64,000 nucleotides of DNA from Vibrio sagamiensis NBRC 104589 (GTDB lineage: Bacteria > Pseudomonadota > Gammaproteobacteria > Enterobacterales > Vibrionaceae): contig NZ_BJXJ01000001.1 of NCBI RefSeq assembly GCF_007990935.1, forward strand, positions 1-64,000, read 5' to 3'. The notes below the pieces were generated by a model that ran no database searches, had not been told where the DNA came from, and saw nothing but the letters and a program-made list of their open reading frames with translations. Below, in pieces: positions 40,121 through 50,144 of the stretch (its first letter is position 1; each line of letters starts with the position of its first letter). A program made the translations under genes and the position numbers.

Positions 40121-40915
40121 TTAGGCAATGGTGTGTTCAGCGTCAGGGAAAGCACCGTTCTCAACTTCAGTGATGTATCGAGCTACGGCTGTGCGAATAT
40201 CACCAGTCTCTTGGAGGAAGTTTTTCGAGAATTTTGGCATGTAGTTAGCTGAAATTCCGAACATATCGTGCATAACAAGGATTTGACCATCAGTAGCATT
40301 ACCAGCACCGATACCGATTACTGGTACATCAAGAACTTGGGTGATACGTGCTGCAAGATCGGCGGGCACACATTCAAGTAGCACAATTTGAGCTCCAGCT
40401 TCTTGAAGGGCGAGTGCATCTTTCACCATGCGATCGGCTTTTTCCTGATCGCGGCCTTGCACTTTGTAGCCCCCAAAGATGTTGACAGATTGCGGTGTTA
40501 GCCCTAAGTGTGCACATACAGGGACAGCACGTTCTGTCAGCATTTTAACGGTGTCAATTAGCCACTCACCACCTTCAATTTTTACCATATTTGCCCCAGA
40601 ACGCATTAAGACTGCGGCATTTTCACAGGCTTGTTCGGGAGTAGTGAAACTCATAAAGGGCATATCAGCCATCAATAAACAGTTTGGACTGCCAGCACGC
40701 ACGCAGCGTGTATGGTAAGCAATATCTTCAACCGTAACAGGCAATGTGTCTGGTTTGCCTTGTAACACCATACCTAGTGAGTCACCAACCAGCAGTACTG
40801 GCATTTCTTGGCTCTCGAAAAGTTGTGCAAAGCTTGCATCGTAGGCGGTTGACGTTGCAAATTTACGACCTTCTTGTTTCCATTTCATTAGATCGTTAAT
40901 GGTGATTTTTTTCAT
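40121..40915 (-). CDS. panB: 3-methyl-2-oxobutanoate hydroxymethyltransferase
   Basis: First committed step of pantoate synthesis, using 5,10-methylene-THF. The metal-site motif [13 protein letters not shown] is followed by [16 protein letters not shown] and [15 protein letters not shown]. The C-terminal [24 protein letters not shown] is typical. It is 264 residues. It lies 23 bases downstream of folK in a minus-strand run pcnB-folK-panB-panC. Confidence 0.97.
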   Translation of the reverse strand: MKKITINDLMKWKQEGRKFATSTAYDASFAQLFESQEMPVLLVGDSLGMVLQGKPDTLPVTVEDIAYHTRCVRAGSPNCLLMADMPFMSFTTPEQACENAAVLMRSGANMVKIEGGEWLIDTVKMLTERAVPVCAHLGLTPQSVNIFGGYKVQGRDQEKADRMVKDALALQEAGAQIVLLECVPADLAARITQVLDVPVIGIGAGNATDGQILVMHDMFGISANYMPKFSKNFLQETGDIRTAVARYITEVENGAFPDAEHTIA

Positions 40916-40938
40916 GTTATTATCCTGCTAGGCGCTGG

Positions 40939-41424
40939 CTATGATGGCCAAATACTCAACCCGTTTTGATCCACTTGTGCTAATAATGATGAAAGTTCTG
41001 TTCCGTCAGGGAGACAGAGATTTGGGGCGATTTCTGCAAGAGGGTAAAGAACGAACTCTCGCTCTTTCATTCCATAATGAGGAATGGTTAATCTCGGAGA
41101 ATCTATGGTTTGATTTCCGTAAAGAATGAGATCGAGATCCAAGGTTCTTGGCCCCCAGCGTTCCTCTTTACGAACCCGTCCTTGTTCCAGTTCAATCGCC
41201 TGAGTGCAATCAAGTAACTCTAATGGAGCTAAATCGGTTTTAATGGCAATGACCGCATTAACATAATCCGGTTGATCTGTCGGGCCCATTGGTGCGCTGC
41301 TATACAACGAAGAAGCCTGCAAAAACTCGGATCTTGGTAGCTTTTTTAGGGCTTCTATTGCTTGTTTTGCTTGGCTGACAGGATCAGCCAAATTGCTGCC
41401 TACCGCAATGTAAGCTGTTATCAT
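40939..41424 (-). CDS. folK: 6-hydroxymethyl-7,8-dihydropterin pyrophosphokinase
   Basis: Folate synthesis: transfers pyrophosphate from ATP to the pterin. The family motifs AYIAVGSNLADP, YSSAPMGPTDQPDYVNAV and ERWGPRTLDLDLILYG (catalytic and Mg2+-binding Asp) are present. It is 161 residues. Its ATG overlaps the pcnB stop by 4 bases, as in E. coli where pcnB-folK are also coupled. Confidence 0.97.
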   Translation of the reverse strand: MITAYIAVGSNLADPVSQAKQAIEALKKLPRSEFLQASSLYSSAPMGPTDQPDYVNAVIAIKTDLAPLELLDCTQAIELEQGRVRKEERWGPRTLDLDLILYGNQTIDSPRLTIPHYGMKEREFVLYPLAEIAPNLCLPDGTELSSLLAQVDQNGLSIWPS

Positions 41425-42788
41425 GTTGTCGGTTTACTCTTTTTCTTACGAGAAGGTTTACGACGACGCTGGCCTGGTTTTGGTGCTTGACCGTCGACAT
41501 CGTTAGCCATTGCTTGGCGCATTTCTCGCCCTGCATTCTGGAAAGTTTCCCACCACTTGGCAAGCTTCTGTGTTTCACCACCTTCAATTTCTCCACGCAT
41601 TTCAAGAAAATCGAAGCCAGCTCTAAATTTATTGAGCTCCATAAGACGGAAAGCACGTTTGCCACTGCGGCGAGGAAGTCTAAGCTGAAGTTGCCAAATT
41701 TCTCGGATGGTGGCGGTATGACGGCGGGGAATTGCGATCGTCTTGACTTGGTCATCAAGAATGATATTACTCGCTTCCATAATTGCGTCGTAGTGGCTTA
41801 ACTTACGCTGCTCCATAAGTTTATCTGCGAGCTCGCACAGCGGGTACCAAAGCATTGCTGCGAACATAAACGCTGGATTGATGCGCTTGCCGTCTTCGAT
41901 ACGCATATCAGTAGAATCTAAAACTAAGTCAAGCATTTGCTCAGTGTGAGATTCATAATCTTCCGTGAAATATTCAGAAATCGTAGGAAATAACTGTTGG
42001 AATAGATTGTATTCACGCATTAGGTGATAGGTTTCTAATCCATAACCTGATTGAAGTAATTTCAGGGATTCTTCAAACAATCGTGCAGATGGAATGTCAC
42101 GTAATAGTGGCGCCATATACTCAATTGGTGCAGCGGTATCTTCTTCAATATCGAAATCAAGTTTTACCGCAAAACGGATCGCACGTAGCATGCGAACTGG
42201 GTCTTCACGATAACGAGTCTCAGGCTCACCGATCAGACGAACCAATCGTTCTTCAAGATCTTCCATGCCTCGAGCATAGTCATGAATCGAGTAATCAGCA
42301 ATGTTGTAATACATTGAATTAATGGTGAAGTCGCGGCGTTCAGCGTCTTCATCAATGGTGCCATAAACGTTATCACGTAATAACATCCCTTCTTTTGATT
42401 GTTGAGAGACGTTTTTATTTTTTTGCTCTTGATGGTGACCACGGAAAGTGGCTACTTCAATAATGTCACGGCCAAACATAATATGAGCAAGGCGGAAACG
42501 TCGGCCAATCAAGCGGCAATTTCTGAACAATTGTTTGATTTGTTCAGGTGTCGCATTAGTAGCAATATCAAAGTCTTTTGGGTGTTGTCCCAGCAATAAG
42601 TCGCGAACGCCACCACCGACAAGGTAAGCTTCGAAACCAGCACCATTGAGTCGGTATAGCACCTTCAGGGCGTTATCACTGATCTGTTTGCGTGAAATAT
42701 TGTGTTCTTCACGAGTAATGACATTGAGAGCGAGCTCTGGGATCATGGTCGATTCGCTTGGTGTATAGTCGTTTTTATTCATGTGCAT
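41421..42788 (-). CDS. pcnB: Poly(A) polymerase I
   Basis: Adds poly(A) tails that mark RNAs for decay and affects plasmid copy number. The class II nucleotidyl-transferase core is YLVGGGVRDLLLGQHPKDFDIATNATPEQIK (catalytic Asp pair), followed by RRFRLAHIMFG, DFTINSMYYN and RYREDPVRMLRAIRFA. The C-terminus is strongly basic (RRRKPSRKKKSK), useful for RNA binding. The frame is open from ATG 42812, but AGAGG lies 7 bases before ATG 42788, so this start is preferred (455 residues); ATG 42782 is also possible. Confidence 0.95.
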   Translation of the reverse strand: MHMNKNDYTPSESTMIPELALNVITREEHNISRKQISDNALKVLYRLNGAGFEAYLVGGGVRDLLLGQHPKDFDIATNATPEQIKQLFRNCRLIGRRFRLAHIMFGRDIIEVATFRGHHQEQKNKNVSQQSKEGMLLRDNVYGTIDEDAERRDFTINSMYYNIADYSIHDYARGMEDLEERLVRLIGEPETRYREDPVRMLRAIRFAVKLDFDIEEDTAAPIEYMAPLLRDIPSARLFEESLKLLQSGYGLETYHLMREYNLFQQLFPTISEYFTEDYESHTEQMLDLVLDSTDMRIEDGKRINPAFMFAAMLWYPLCELADKLMEQRKLSHYDAIMEASNIILDDQVKTIAIPRRHTATIREIWQLQLRLPRRSGKRAFRLMELNKFRAGFDFLEMRGEIEGGETQKLAKWWETFQNAGREMRQAMANDVDGQAPKPGQRRRKPSRKKKSKPTT

Positions 42789-42888
42789 CTGGCAGCCTCT
42801 GGTTTTCACCATGTCTGCTTTAGTTAGTCTCTATGCCTCAAGGGCGGATTTTTCGGCTAATGATAGCCTACACTGTGCCATTTGAGAA

Positions 42889-43752
42889 TCATGTCGTGAT
42901 TTCTAGCTCTAATGGTAGTTGATTTAAGTGCCAATTCTGACAACCCCATTCGAGGATATTACTTATTTTATCCGCTTGAATACTATCAGGTATTGTAAAA
43001 CCTAAAAACATCATCGCCTTTAACAAAGTTGGCTTAGGGTTATCGACATCTATGGCCGTTGCATGGTTCTGTTTTGAAAGCTTGTTACCGTTTTTATCTA
43101 TGGCCAATGGAAGATGTAAATAGCTTACTTCTGGCTGGTCAAGTAATCGATATAAATGAATTTGTCTGCCTGTAGGCTCGATGAGGTCTGCTCCACGAAC
43201 AACTTCTGTAATCCCTTGGTCAATATCATCTAATACTACCGCAAGATTGTAGGCAAATAACCCATCACGACGTTTTATAATAAAATCTTCGTTGCTCAAG
43301 CTTTGTGGTAAAGCTACTTTTCCATGCTTGAGATCAAAAAACGTCATCACTGGTTGAGTCACTTTAAGGCGGATTGCGCCTTCTGTTAAACCTTTATTCT
43401 GACAGGTCCCAGGGTAAAATCCACCATGCTCTTTAACTTGCTTGCGTGTACACTGGCAGTAATAAGCGTCACCGTTAGCGAGCCACATATCTATTTGCTT
43501 TTGGTACAAATCATGACGGTCACTTTGGTAAATTACATCACCATCCCAGTGCAATTGATAAGCTTGCAAGGTTTGTAAAATTGCTTGTTTGGCACCAGCA
43601 ACTTCTCTTGGTGGGTCAAGATCTTCAACTCTAACTAACCATATACCTTGGTTCGCTTTAGCTTGGAAGTAGCTACCTAAAGCTGCAACAAGAGAACCAA
43701 AGTGTAATGGACCAGAAGGTGATGGGGCGAATCGTCCCACGTAGCGTGTCAT
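42889..43752 (-). CDS. gluQ: Glutamyl-Q tRNA(Asp) synthetase
   Basis: A truncated glutamyl-tRNA synthetase paralogue that attaches glutamate to the queuosine base of tRNA(Asp). The HIGH-type motif is in RFAPSPSGPLHFGSLVAALGSY, the zinc region is YYCQCTRKQVKEHGGFYPGTCQ, and the KMSKS-type motif is NKLSKQNHA. At 287 residues it lacks the anticodon-binding part of full GluRS, as expected. It lies downstream of dksA, with a terminator between, the usual gene order. Confidence 0.95.
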   Translation of the reverse strand: MTRYVGRFAPSPSGPLHFGSLVAALGSYFQAKANQGIWLVRVEDLDPPREVAGAKQAILQTLQAYQLHWDGDVIYQSDRHDLYQKQIDMWLANGDAYYCQCTRKQVKEHGGFYPGTCQNKGLTEGAIRLKVTQPVMTFFDLKHGKVALPQSLSNEDFIIKRRDGLFAYNLAVVLDDIDQGITEVVRGADLIEPTGRQIHLYRLLDQPEVSYLHLPLAIDKNGNKLSKQNHATAIDVDNPKPTLLKAMMFLGFTIPDSIQADKISNILEWGCQNWHLNQLPLELEITT

Positions 43753-43781
43753 GTTTATATCTCGAAGTTATTAGCAAACCA

Positions 43782-43808
43782 CAAATAAAAAGGGAGCCGT
43801 CGCTCCCT
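43782..43808 (-). terminator. Terminator of dksA
   Basis: On the minus strand AGGGAGC / GCTCCCT with a 4-base loop is followed by TTTTTATTTG. It lies between dksA and gluQ and probably reduces but does not exclude readthrough. Confidence 0.8.
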
Positions 43809-43830
43809 AACAAAACAGCCTACTGGGCGA

Positions 43831-44277
43831 TTAGCCTTGCATCTGTTTTTCTTTTATTTCAGCCAGTGTTTTACAGTCAATGCAGAGGTCAGCAGTTGGC
43901 CTTGCTTCTAAACGACGTACACCGATTTCGACGCCACAAGACTCACAGAAACCAAAGTCATCTTCAGTAATTTTATCGAGTGTCTTTTCTATCTTTTTAA
44001 TTAGGCGGCGTTCACGATCACGGTTGCGTAGTTCTAGACTGAACTCTTCTTCTTGAGAAGCACGATCAACAGGGTCAGGAAAGTTTGCAGCTTCATCCTG
44101 CATATGGTGCACGGTACGATCAACTTCTTCCCTAAGCTGGTTACGCCAAGCGGTTAGAATTTTTGTAAAGTGTTCAACTTGTTCTGGTGACATGTATTCT
44201 TCACCAGGCTTTTCCTGATATGGTTCCACACCAGCAATGGCAAGAATGCCAATCGTTTTTTTCTTTGTTTCTGGCAT
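43831..44277 (-). CDS. dksA: RNA polymerase-binding transcription factor DksA
   Basis: Works with ppGpp to control rRNA and amino-acid promoters by entering the RNA polymerase secondary channel. The coiled-coil tip has DPVDRAS with Asp68 and Asp71, the positions needed for activity. The four-Cys zinc finger is CESCG (near residue 114) and CIDCK (near residue 135). It is 148 residues, normal. It is between sfsA and gluQ. Confidence 0.98.
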   Translation of the reverse strand: MPETKKKTIGILAIAGVEPYQEKPGEEYMSPEQVEHFTKILTAWRNQLREEVDRTVHHMQDEAANFPDPVDRASQEEEFSLELRNRDRERRLIKKIEKTLDKITEDDFGFCESCGVEIGVRRLEARPTADLCIDCKTLAEIKEKQMQG

Positions 44278-44400
44278 AAAGCATCTCCTACTTACACCTA
44301 GTCACTGCTCGGCAGTAAATTTAAGGCGGGTATCTATAGCAAAAAGAGGCGCTGGAAGCAATGAATGAATCACAAACTTATTGTCAATATGAAGAAAGCT

Positions 44401-45129
44401 TCATATTTCTCTATTATTGACAAATTTAATACCAGAGGTGAGTGTGATTTCAGCACTGTTTAACTCTGCTTTGTAGCAGAGGATCTCTACTCCCGCGTCT
44501 TGTGCTTGTTTTAATAACAATGAATATTTGGCATCTATATGGTGTGCTGCAGAGACTTTTTCAATACCTGAATGTAAAACAGCGAACAAAAGTATAGATC
44601 TATTTTCATTAAGGGCCATTTTTGTGAGTTCTCTTAGATGTTTTTGGCCACGAGTTGTGATCGTATCAGGAAAATATCCTTGACCCGATGTTGTATTTTC
44701 ATCCAGCAAAGTGACGCTTTTCACCTCTACATAACAGCTTTTTTTATCGGGTGAGGTGAGTAAAATGTCAATTCTGCTATTTTCTTGGCCATATTTAACT
44801 TCAGTTTGAAGTTTGTCGTAACCTTGGAGCTCTGTGATTACGTTATTTTTTATAGCTTCAACAACTAGTTGATTTGCTCGTGCAGTGTTGACGCATATCT
44901 TATGACCCTGACCCGTCTCACTGAGTTCCCAACTGTTTGGATATTTTCTTTTAGGATTATCTGAAGTTGAAAACCATACGATATCACCTGGCGTTGCGCA
45001 GCCAGTCATTGCTCCAGTATTGGCGCAGTGAATGGTACGGATCTCACCATCATTAAGTTTAATGTCTGCTAGGAAGCGTTTATAACGTTTGAGTAGTGTG
45101 GCTGACTTTAATGTAGGGATAAAATGCAT
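44401..45129 (-). CDS. sfsA: Sugar fermentation stimulation protein homologue SfsA
   Basis: A 242-residue protein of the SfsA family, with an N-terminal OB-like region ([38 protein letters not shown]) and a nuclease-like C-terminal fold ([45 protein letters not shown]). The E-x-K in YVEVKSV and the Asp in RIDILL resemble a PD-(D/E)xK active site. The real function is unresolved. It is divergent from hrpB and next to dksA, as in E. coli. Confidence 0.95.
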   Translation of the reverse strand: MHFIPTLKSATLLKRYKRFLADIKLNDGEIRTIHCANTGAMTGCATPGDIVWFSTSDNPKRKYPNSWELSETGQGHKICVNTARANQLVVEAIKNNVITELQGYDKLQTEVKYGQENSRIDILLTSPDKKSCYVEVKSVTLLDENTTSGQGYFPDTITTRGQKHLRELTKMALNENRSILLFAVLHSGIEKVSAAHHIDAKYSLLLKQAQDAGVEILCYKAELNSAEITLTSGIKFVNNREI

Positions 45130-45195
45130 TTGTTGATTTAGACCATTTGGTTTTTATGTACAATGTTGGCTTGATTACAACATAAGGAATGTTCT

Positions 45196-47664
45196 TTGTC
45201 ACAATTGCCGATTGAGGCCGTGATGCCATCATTGCTCACCGCGGTCAAGCATCAACATCAAGTGATTCTAAAAGCTGCCCCAGGTGCAGGTAAGTCAACG
45301 TACTTCCCTTTGCAATTGCTTAAGAGCCAAGTGGTGACGGGTAAAATTATCATGTTGGAACCTCGACGTCTGGCTGCTCGAAATATTGCGCGTTATATCG
45401 CAAAGCAACTTGGTGAGTCGGTGGGGGAACGAGTCGGTTACCGTGTTCGTGGAGAAACTAAAGTCAGTGAAATCACTCAACTGGAGATCGTGACTGAAGG
45501 GATCATGACGCGCATGATTCAAGCTGATCCCGAGTTAAGCGGGGTTGATTTGCTGATCTTCGATGAGTTTCATGAACGCAGTTTGCACGCTGATACGGCG
45601 TTGGCTTTTAGCCTTGAAGTTCAGGAAGCACTGCGTGATAACCTTAAACTGGTTGTGATGTCGGCAACATTAGACCAAGAAGCCTTGCAAACACTATTGC
45701 CTGAGGCGACTTATATCGAGTCTGAAGGCCGCAGCTTTGACGTAGAAACACGTTATCTTCCCATGGGAAGGAACGAACAACTTGCCCCAGTAATGGCGAA
45801 AACCATCACTCACCTTCTTGAGCATGAATCTGGGTCTTTACTGGCTTTCTTACCCGGTATGGCTGCCATAAAACGTGTTGAGGAACTGCTCTCTAGTTTG
45901 TCTCCTGAAATTGAAGTGTTACCGCTTTATGGGCAATTGAGTGTTGAAGCTCAACAGAAAGCGATCAATCCGGTCCAAAAAGGCAAGCGTAAAGTGGTTT
46001 TGGCGACCAACATTGCTGAAACATCTCTGACCATAGAAGGGATTCGCTTGGTCGTTGACTCCGGTTTAGAGCGCGTCGCACGTTTTGATTTAAATAACGG
46101 GTCTACACGTTTAGAACAAGTGCGTATTGCACAGTCATCTGCAATTCAACGGGCCGGCCGAGCTGGACGTCTAGAAACGGGCGTTTGTGTGCGCCTCTAT
46201 TCTGAAAGTCAGTTCAAACAGCAGCCCCTTGTTCCGCAACCAGAGATTTTACATTCTGATCTTGCTAGCTTGGTGATGGAATTATCTTATTGGGGGACAA
46301 CCCATGCGTCGGATTTGTTGTGGTTAAACCCTCCGACACCAGCAGCTTTGAAACAAGCCCAACAGTTACTTATCTCTCTGGCTTTAATGACGCCACAAGG
46401 TCAATTAACACAACAAGGAAAAGCCGCGCACCAGTTAGGTGTTGAGCCTCGCTGTGCCGCCATGCTGATTCGAGCATCGGAACATAGCCAAACGATGCTC
46501 AATACCGCGTTGGCGGCTGTGGCGTTAATAGAAGAGCCTGAGCGCCATGTCACTCACTTAACAGATAGCCTGCACCATTGGAAAACTGGGGGGCATCCGA
46601 AAAGAACATTATTATTACAGCGGGCGAAAAGATTGGCTCAGAGCTTAAAACACGATTTTGATTTACAGGCCGTTGATGAGAGGTTACTTCCACTTGCGGT
46701 CAGCATTGCTTTTCCAGATAGAATTGGACAACAAAGACCGAATCAACCGGGGAGTTTTATCTTAGCCAACGGCCATGGAGCAGTATGCCAAGAAACTGAT
46801 GTATTAGCGTCGAGTGAGCATCTGGTTGTGATTGACTTGATGCGTTCACACTCTAACGCAAGCCAAATACACTTAGCGTGTGAGTTAGAGATAGAGGATC
46901 TTAACCGGACATTTGGCGATGTATTTTCATCTCACGAGATCGTAGATTGGGATGAAAGCAAAGGCCGCTTGATTGCTGAGTGCCAGCTCAAAATTGGTCA
47001 ACTTATCATTAAACGTGAAAAGTTGCCTCAGCCTAGCCAAGATAAAATGACTCAAGCCCTGCTCACTTTTGTTCGTCGTAAAGGCTTACAAAGTCTAAAT
47101 TGGTCAGCATCAGCGCAAGCACTATTGGAAAGAATTCGCTGTGCGATAGAATGGCTGCCGGAGCAAGCTTGGCCAAGTTTTGATGATACGAGTTTGTTAG
47201 CAGAGTTGGAACAATGGCTAGAGCCTTATATGAGTGGTATATCATCGCTTAAACAATTGAACCAACTGAATTTAACCGAAGCGTTAAATGCTCGTTTAGG
47301 TTGGCCATTGAATCAACATCTTGATGAGTGGCTCCCTCAATATTATCTGTTGCCGACAGGAAACAAAAAAGCCATTCGTTATCAGTTTGGTGCCGATCCC
47401 ATTTTATCGGTTCGCATGCAGGAAATGTTTGGTGAAAGTCATTCTCCTTTGATCGCTCAAGGTCGTAAACGTTTGGTGTTGGAGCTTCTTTCACCAGCAC
47501 AACGTCCGCTTCAAGTGACCAGTGATCTCGCTACTTTTTGGGCCGGCAGTTATAAACAAGTGCAAAAAGAGATGAAAGGGCGATATCCTAAGCACCTTTG
47601 GCCTGATGATCCAGCAATGCACCGAGCAACAACAAAAACAAAAAGACAATTGAACAATGACTGA
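45196..47664 (+). CDS. hrpB: ATP-dependent helicase HrpB
   Basis: An 822-residue DEAH/RHA-family helicase. The P-loop AAPGAGKST is at residues 27-35, DEFH (motif II) at 123-126, then SATLD, LATNIAETSLTIEGIRLVVDSG and QRAGRAGRLETGVCVRLY. The HA2 and HrpB C-terminal domain (RMQEMFGESHSPLIAQGRKRLVLELLSPAQRPLQVTSDLATFW) are complete. The start is TTG 45196, with AAGGA 7 bases upstream and a good match to the E. coli N-terminus. The 3' end overlaps mrcB by 8 bases. Its physiological RNA target is not known. Confidence 0.95.
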   Translation: MSQLPIEAVMPSLLTAVKHQHQVILKAAPGAGKSTYFPLQLLKSQVVTGKIIMLEPRRLAARNIARYIAKQLGESVGERVGYRVRGETKVSEITQLEIVTEGIMTRMIQADPELSGVDLLIFDEFHERSLHADTALAFSLEVQEALRDNLKLVVMSATLDQEALQTLLPEATYIESEGRSFDVETRYLPMGRNEQLAPVMAKTITHLLEHESGSLLAFLPGMAAIKRVEELLSSLSPEIEVLPLYGQLSVEAQQKAINPVQKGKRKVVLATNIAETSLTIEGIRLVVDSGLERVARFDLNNGSTRLEQVRIAQSSAIQRAGRAGRLETGVCVRLYSESQFKQQPLVPQPEILHSDLASLVMELSYWGTTHASDLLWLNPPTPAALKQAQQLLISLALMTPQGQLTQQGKAAHQLGVEPRCAAMLIRASEHSQTMLNTALAAVALIEEPERHVTHLTDSLHHWKTGGHPKRTLLLQRAKRLAQSLKHDFDLQAVDERLLPLAVSIAFPDRIGQQRPNQPGSFILANGHGAVCQETDVLASSEHLVVIDLMRSHSNASQIHLACELEIEDLNRTFGDVFSSHEIVDWDESKGRLIAECQLKIGQLIIKREKLPQPSQDKMTQALLTFVRRKGLQSLNWSASAQALLERIRCAIEWLPEQAWPSFDDTSLLAELEQWLEPYMSGISSLKQLNQLNLTEALNARLGWPLNQHLDEWLPQYYLLPTGNKKAIRYQFGADPILSVRMQEMFGESHSPLIAQGRKRLVLELLSPAQRPLQVTSDLATFWAGSYKQVQKEMKGRYPKHLWPDDPAMHRATTKTKRQLNND

Positions 47665-50038
47665 TACGAAAAAGCCAACCTCTAAAAAAACGCCGGCGAA
47701 AAGAAGTAAGCCGAAACAATCTTCAAAGAGCACTAAAAGTGGTTCTAAGCGTCCGAAACGAGCAGCATCGAAAAAAAATAACCGCTCTTGGTGGAAAACC
47801 TTTTTATCATTTAGTTGGAAAGCTGGTTTAGCACTTGCCGCGGTACTTGTATTCGTCGGTGTTTATCTTGACGGAATTGTCAAAGATCGTTTTGATGGTC
47901 AATTATTTGATCTACCGACTGTGGTTTATGCACGAATTTTAGATCTAGAGCCAGGTAAGGCGATTTCGATCAAAGAAATGCGTAATGAACTGGATGTACT
48001 CAATTATCGAAAAGTCAGTCAGCCACGTTATCCGGGAGAATATTCTTCCTCTTCGACACGAATTGAATTAATTAGACGTCCTTTTGAGTTTGCTGATGGC
48101 CCAGAACCTGATCGTCATGTCATGCTGTACTTTTCAGATAGCGGTTTGAAGCGAATTCAATCTTTAGAATCAAAAGGCGATCTAGGGTATTTACGCATTG
48201 AACCAAAGATGTTGGGAATGCTTGAAAAAGATCAAAGTGAACAACGTTTGTTTTTACGCCGTGATCAATTTCCTGAAATTTTAGTTGATGCGCTTTTAGC
48301 AACAGAAGACCGTCACTTTTACCAACATGATGGTATTTCGCCTTTAGCAATAGGGCGGGCTCTTGTGGCTAATATTCGTGCTGGGAGAACTGTTCAAGGT
48401 GGTAGTACACTAACCCAGCAGCTAGCAAAAAACCTATTTTTGACTCGAGAGAAAACGATTTGGCGTAAGATCCGTGAAGCTTATATTGCTCTGATATTAG
48501 ATTATCGTTACAGCAAAGATCGCATTTTGGAAGCCTACCTTAATGAGGTCTATTTAGGTCAAAGTGGTGGTGATGCGATTCATGGTTTTGCACTGGCATC
48601 GCGTTATTATTTTGGTCAACCAATACAAGAACTAAGAATTGATCAGTTAGCGATGTTAGTAGGGTTAGTCAAAGGACCTTCCTACTACAATCCTATACGC
48701 AAACCAGAACGAGCTAAAGAACGTCGTGACTTAGTTTTGCGATTACTTATGCAGCAAAATATGCTGACAGCGGCACAATATGAACAAGCAGTAGAACGCC
48801 CGCTAGATATTCAAAGTCACCCTAAAATCGCGAGTAGACAGCCTGCTTATTTTCAGCAATTAACTATAGAGCTGAAAGATAAGATGGGTGATAGCTTTAA
48901 AACTGATACAGGCTTACGCTTGTTCACCTCACTTGATCCGGTCTCTCAGGATACTCTAGAAAAAGCTATTGGTAAGAAGATTCCAGAACTGGCTAAACGT
49001 GCTGGCAAAGAATTGGAAGGTGCCGCTATTGCAGTCGATAGGCACAGTGGTGAAATTCGTGCCATGGTAGGAGGTAAACGTGTTGGTTATGAAGGCTTTA
49101 ATCGAGCTCTGAACGCGAGTCGTCCGATTGGCTCTTTGGTCAAACCCGCGATTTATTTAACGGCACTGGAGAATCCAGAAAAGTATAATCTAGCTACAAC
49201 TTTACATGATACTCCATTGAGTTTGAAAGGAAGCAATGGAACGGTTTGGTCACCACGCAACTTTGACCGTAAATTCCGTGGTGATGTGCCTTTGTATCTT
49301 GCTTTAGCAAAATCTTTAAATGTGCCTACTGTGCGATTAGGTATGGAATTAGGTATTCCAGCAGTTTCGGAAACTCTAGAACGTTTAGGTGTCGATAAAA
49401 AAGAGATTCGTCCTGTCCCATCGATGTTCTTAGGCTCTTTTTCTTTAACGCCATTTGAAGTTGCGCAGATGTATCAAACGTTAACGAATTCAGGTAAACA
49501 GGCGAAGTTATCAGCATTGCGTTCTGTTATTGATATGAATGGTGAAGTACGCTATCGCTCTATACTAAGATCTTCCCAAGCTGTCGACGAGCAAGCTGCA
49601 TGGCTAACGACATATGCTATGAAACAAGGCGTGGCTGAAGGGACAGGACGTTTTCTGAAAAGTCAGTTTTCTTGGGCCAGTTTGGCAGGTAAAACTGGTA
49701 CAAGCAATGATAGTCGAGACAGTTGGTTTGTCGGAGTCGATGGAAGAGAAGTTACTGCTATATGGGTAGGACGAGATGATAATCAACCAACCAAGCTTAC
49801 TGGCGCAAGTGGTGCATTACGAGTGTATGCTCAATATTTGCAGCAACGTATTCCAGAAAGATTAGAGTTACCTTGGCCAAAGCAAGTAACTACATTAGGT
49901 TTTGAAAAAAACTCACAAGGTGCACTGACAGTCGATTGCAATAGTCAATACAAGCTCCCAGTTTGGGATAAGACAGGTCAAATAAGAAACGAATGTGAGA
50001 AGAAGAAAAATTGGTTGCAAAGCTTTTTTGACTGGTAG
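47657..50038 (+). CDS. mrcB: Penicillin-binding protein 1B
   Basis: Bifunctional class A PBP that polymerises and cross-links peptidoglycan. A basic Lys/Ser/Thr-rich cytoplasmic tail (residues 1-45) precedes one transmembrane helix, the UB2H region (for LpoB), the GT51 domain (LLATEDRHFYQHDGIS, GGSTLTQQLAKNLFLTRE, EAYLNEVYLGQ), and the transpeptidase with SxxK in RPIGSLVKP, SLN in AKSLNVPT and KTGTS near residue 680. It is 793 residues. The start lies inside hrpB (8-base overlap), the same neighbour as in E. coli. Confidence 0.97.
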   Translation: MTDTKKPTSKKTPAKRSKPKQSSKSTKSGSKRPKRAASKKNNRSWWKTFLSFSWKAGLALAAVLVFVGVYLDGIVKDRFDGQLFDLPTVVYARILDLEPGKAISIKEMRNELDVLNYRKVSQPRYPGEYSSSSTRIELIRRPFEFADGPEPDRHVMLYFSDSGLKRIQSLESKGDLGYLRIEPKMLGMLEKDQSEQRLFLRRDQFPEILVDALLATEDRHFYQHDGISPLAIGRALVANIRAGRTVQGGSTLTQQLAKNLFLTREKTIWRKIREAYIALILDYRYSKDRILEAYLNEVYLGQSGGDAIHGFALASRYYFGQPIQELRIDQLAMLVGLVKGPSYYNPIRKPERAKERRDLVLRLLMQQNMLTAAQYEQAVERPLDIQSHPKIASRQPAYFQQLTIELKDKMGDSFKTDTGLRLFTSLDPVSQDTLEKAIGKKIPELAKRAGKELEGAAIAVDRHSGEIRAMVGGKRVGYEGFNRALNASRPIGSLVKPAIYLTALENPEKYNLATTLHDTPLSLKGSNGTVWSPRNFDRKFRGDVPLYLALAKSLNVPTVRLGMELGIPAVSETLERLGVDKKEIRPVPSMFLGSFSLTPFEVAQMYQTLTNSGKQAKLSALRSVIDMNGEVRYRSILRSSQAVDEQAAWLTTYAMKQGVAEGTGRFLKSQFSWASLAGKTGTSNDSRDSWFVGVDGREVTAIWVGRDDNQPTKLTGASGALRVYAQYLQQRIPERLELPWPKQVTTLGFEKNSQGALTVDCNSQYKLPVWDKTGQIRNECEKKKNWLQSFFDW

Positions 50039-50144
50039 TGTCGAGTGAAGCTGATGACATACTAATAATAAGAATAAGCAAGGTTTGCTTAATATATCGA
50101 TCAATTATATTAAGTCTTTATCGGAAATAATAAGGAAGAGGTTC

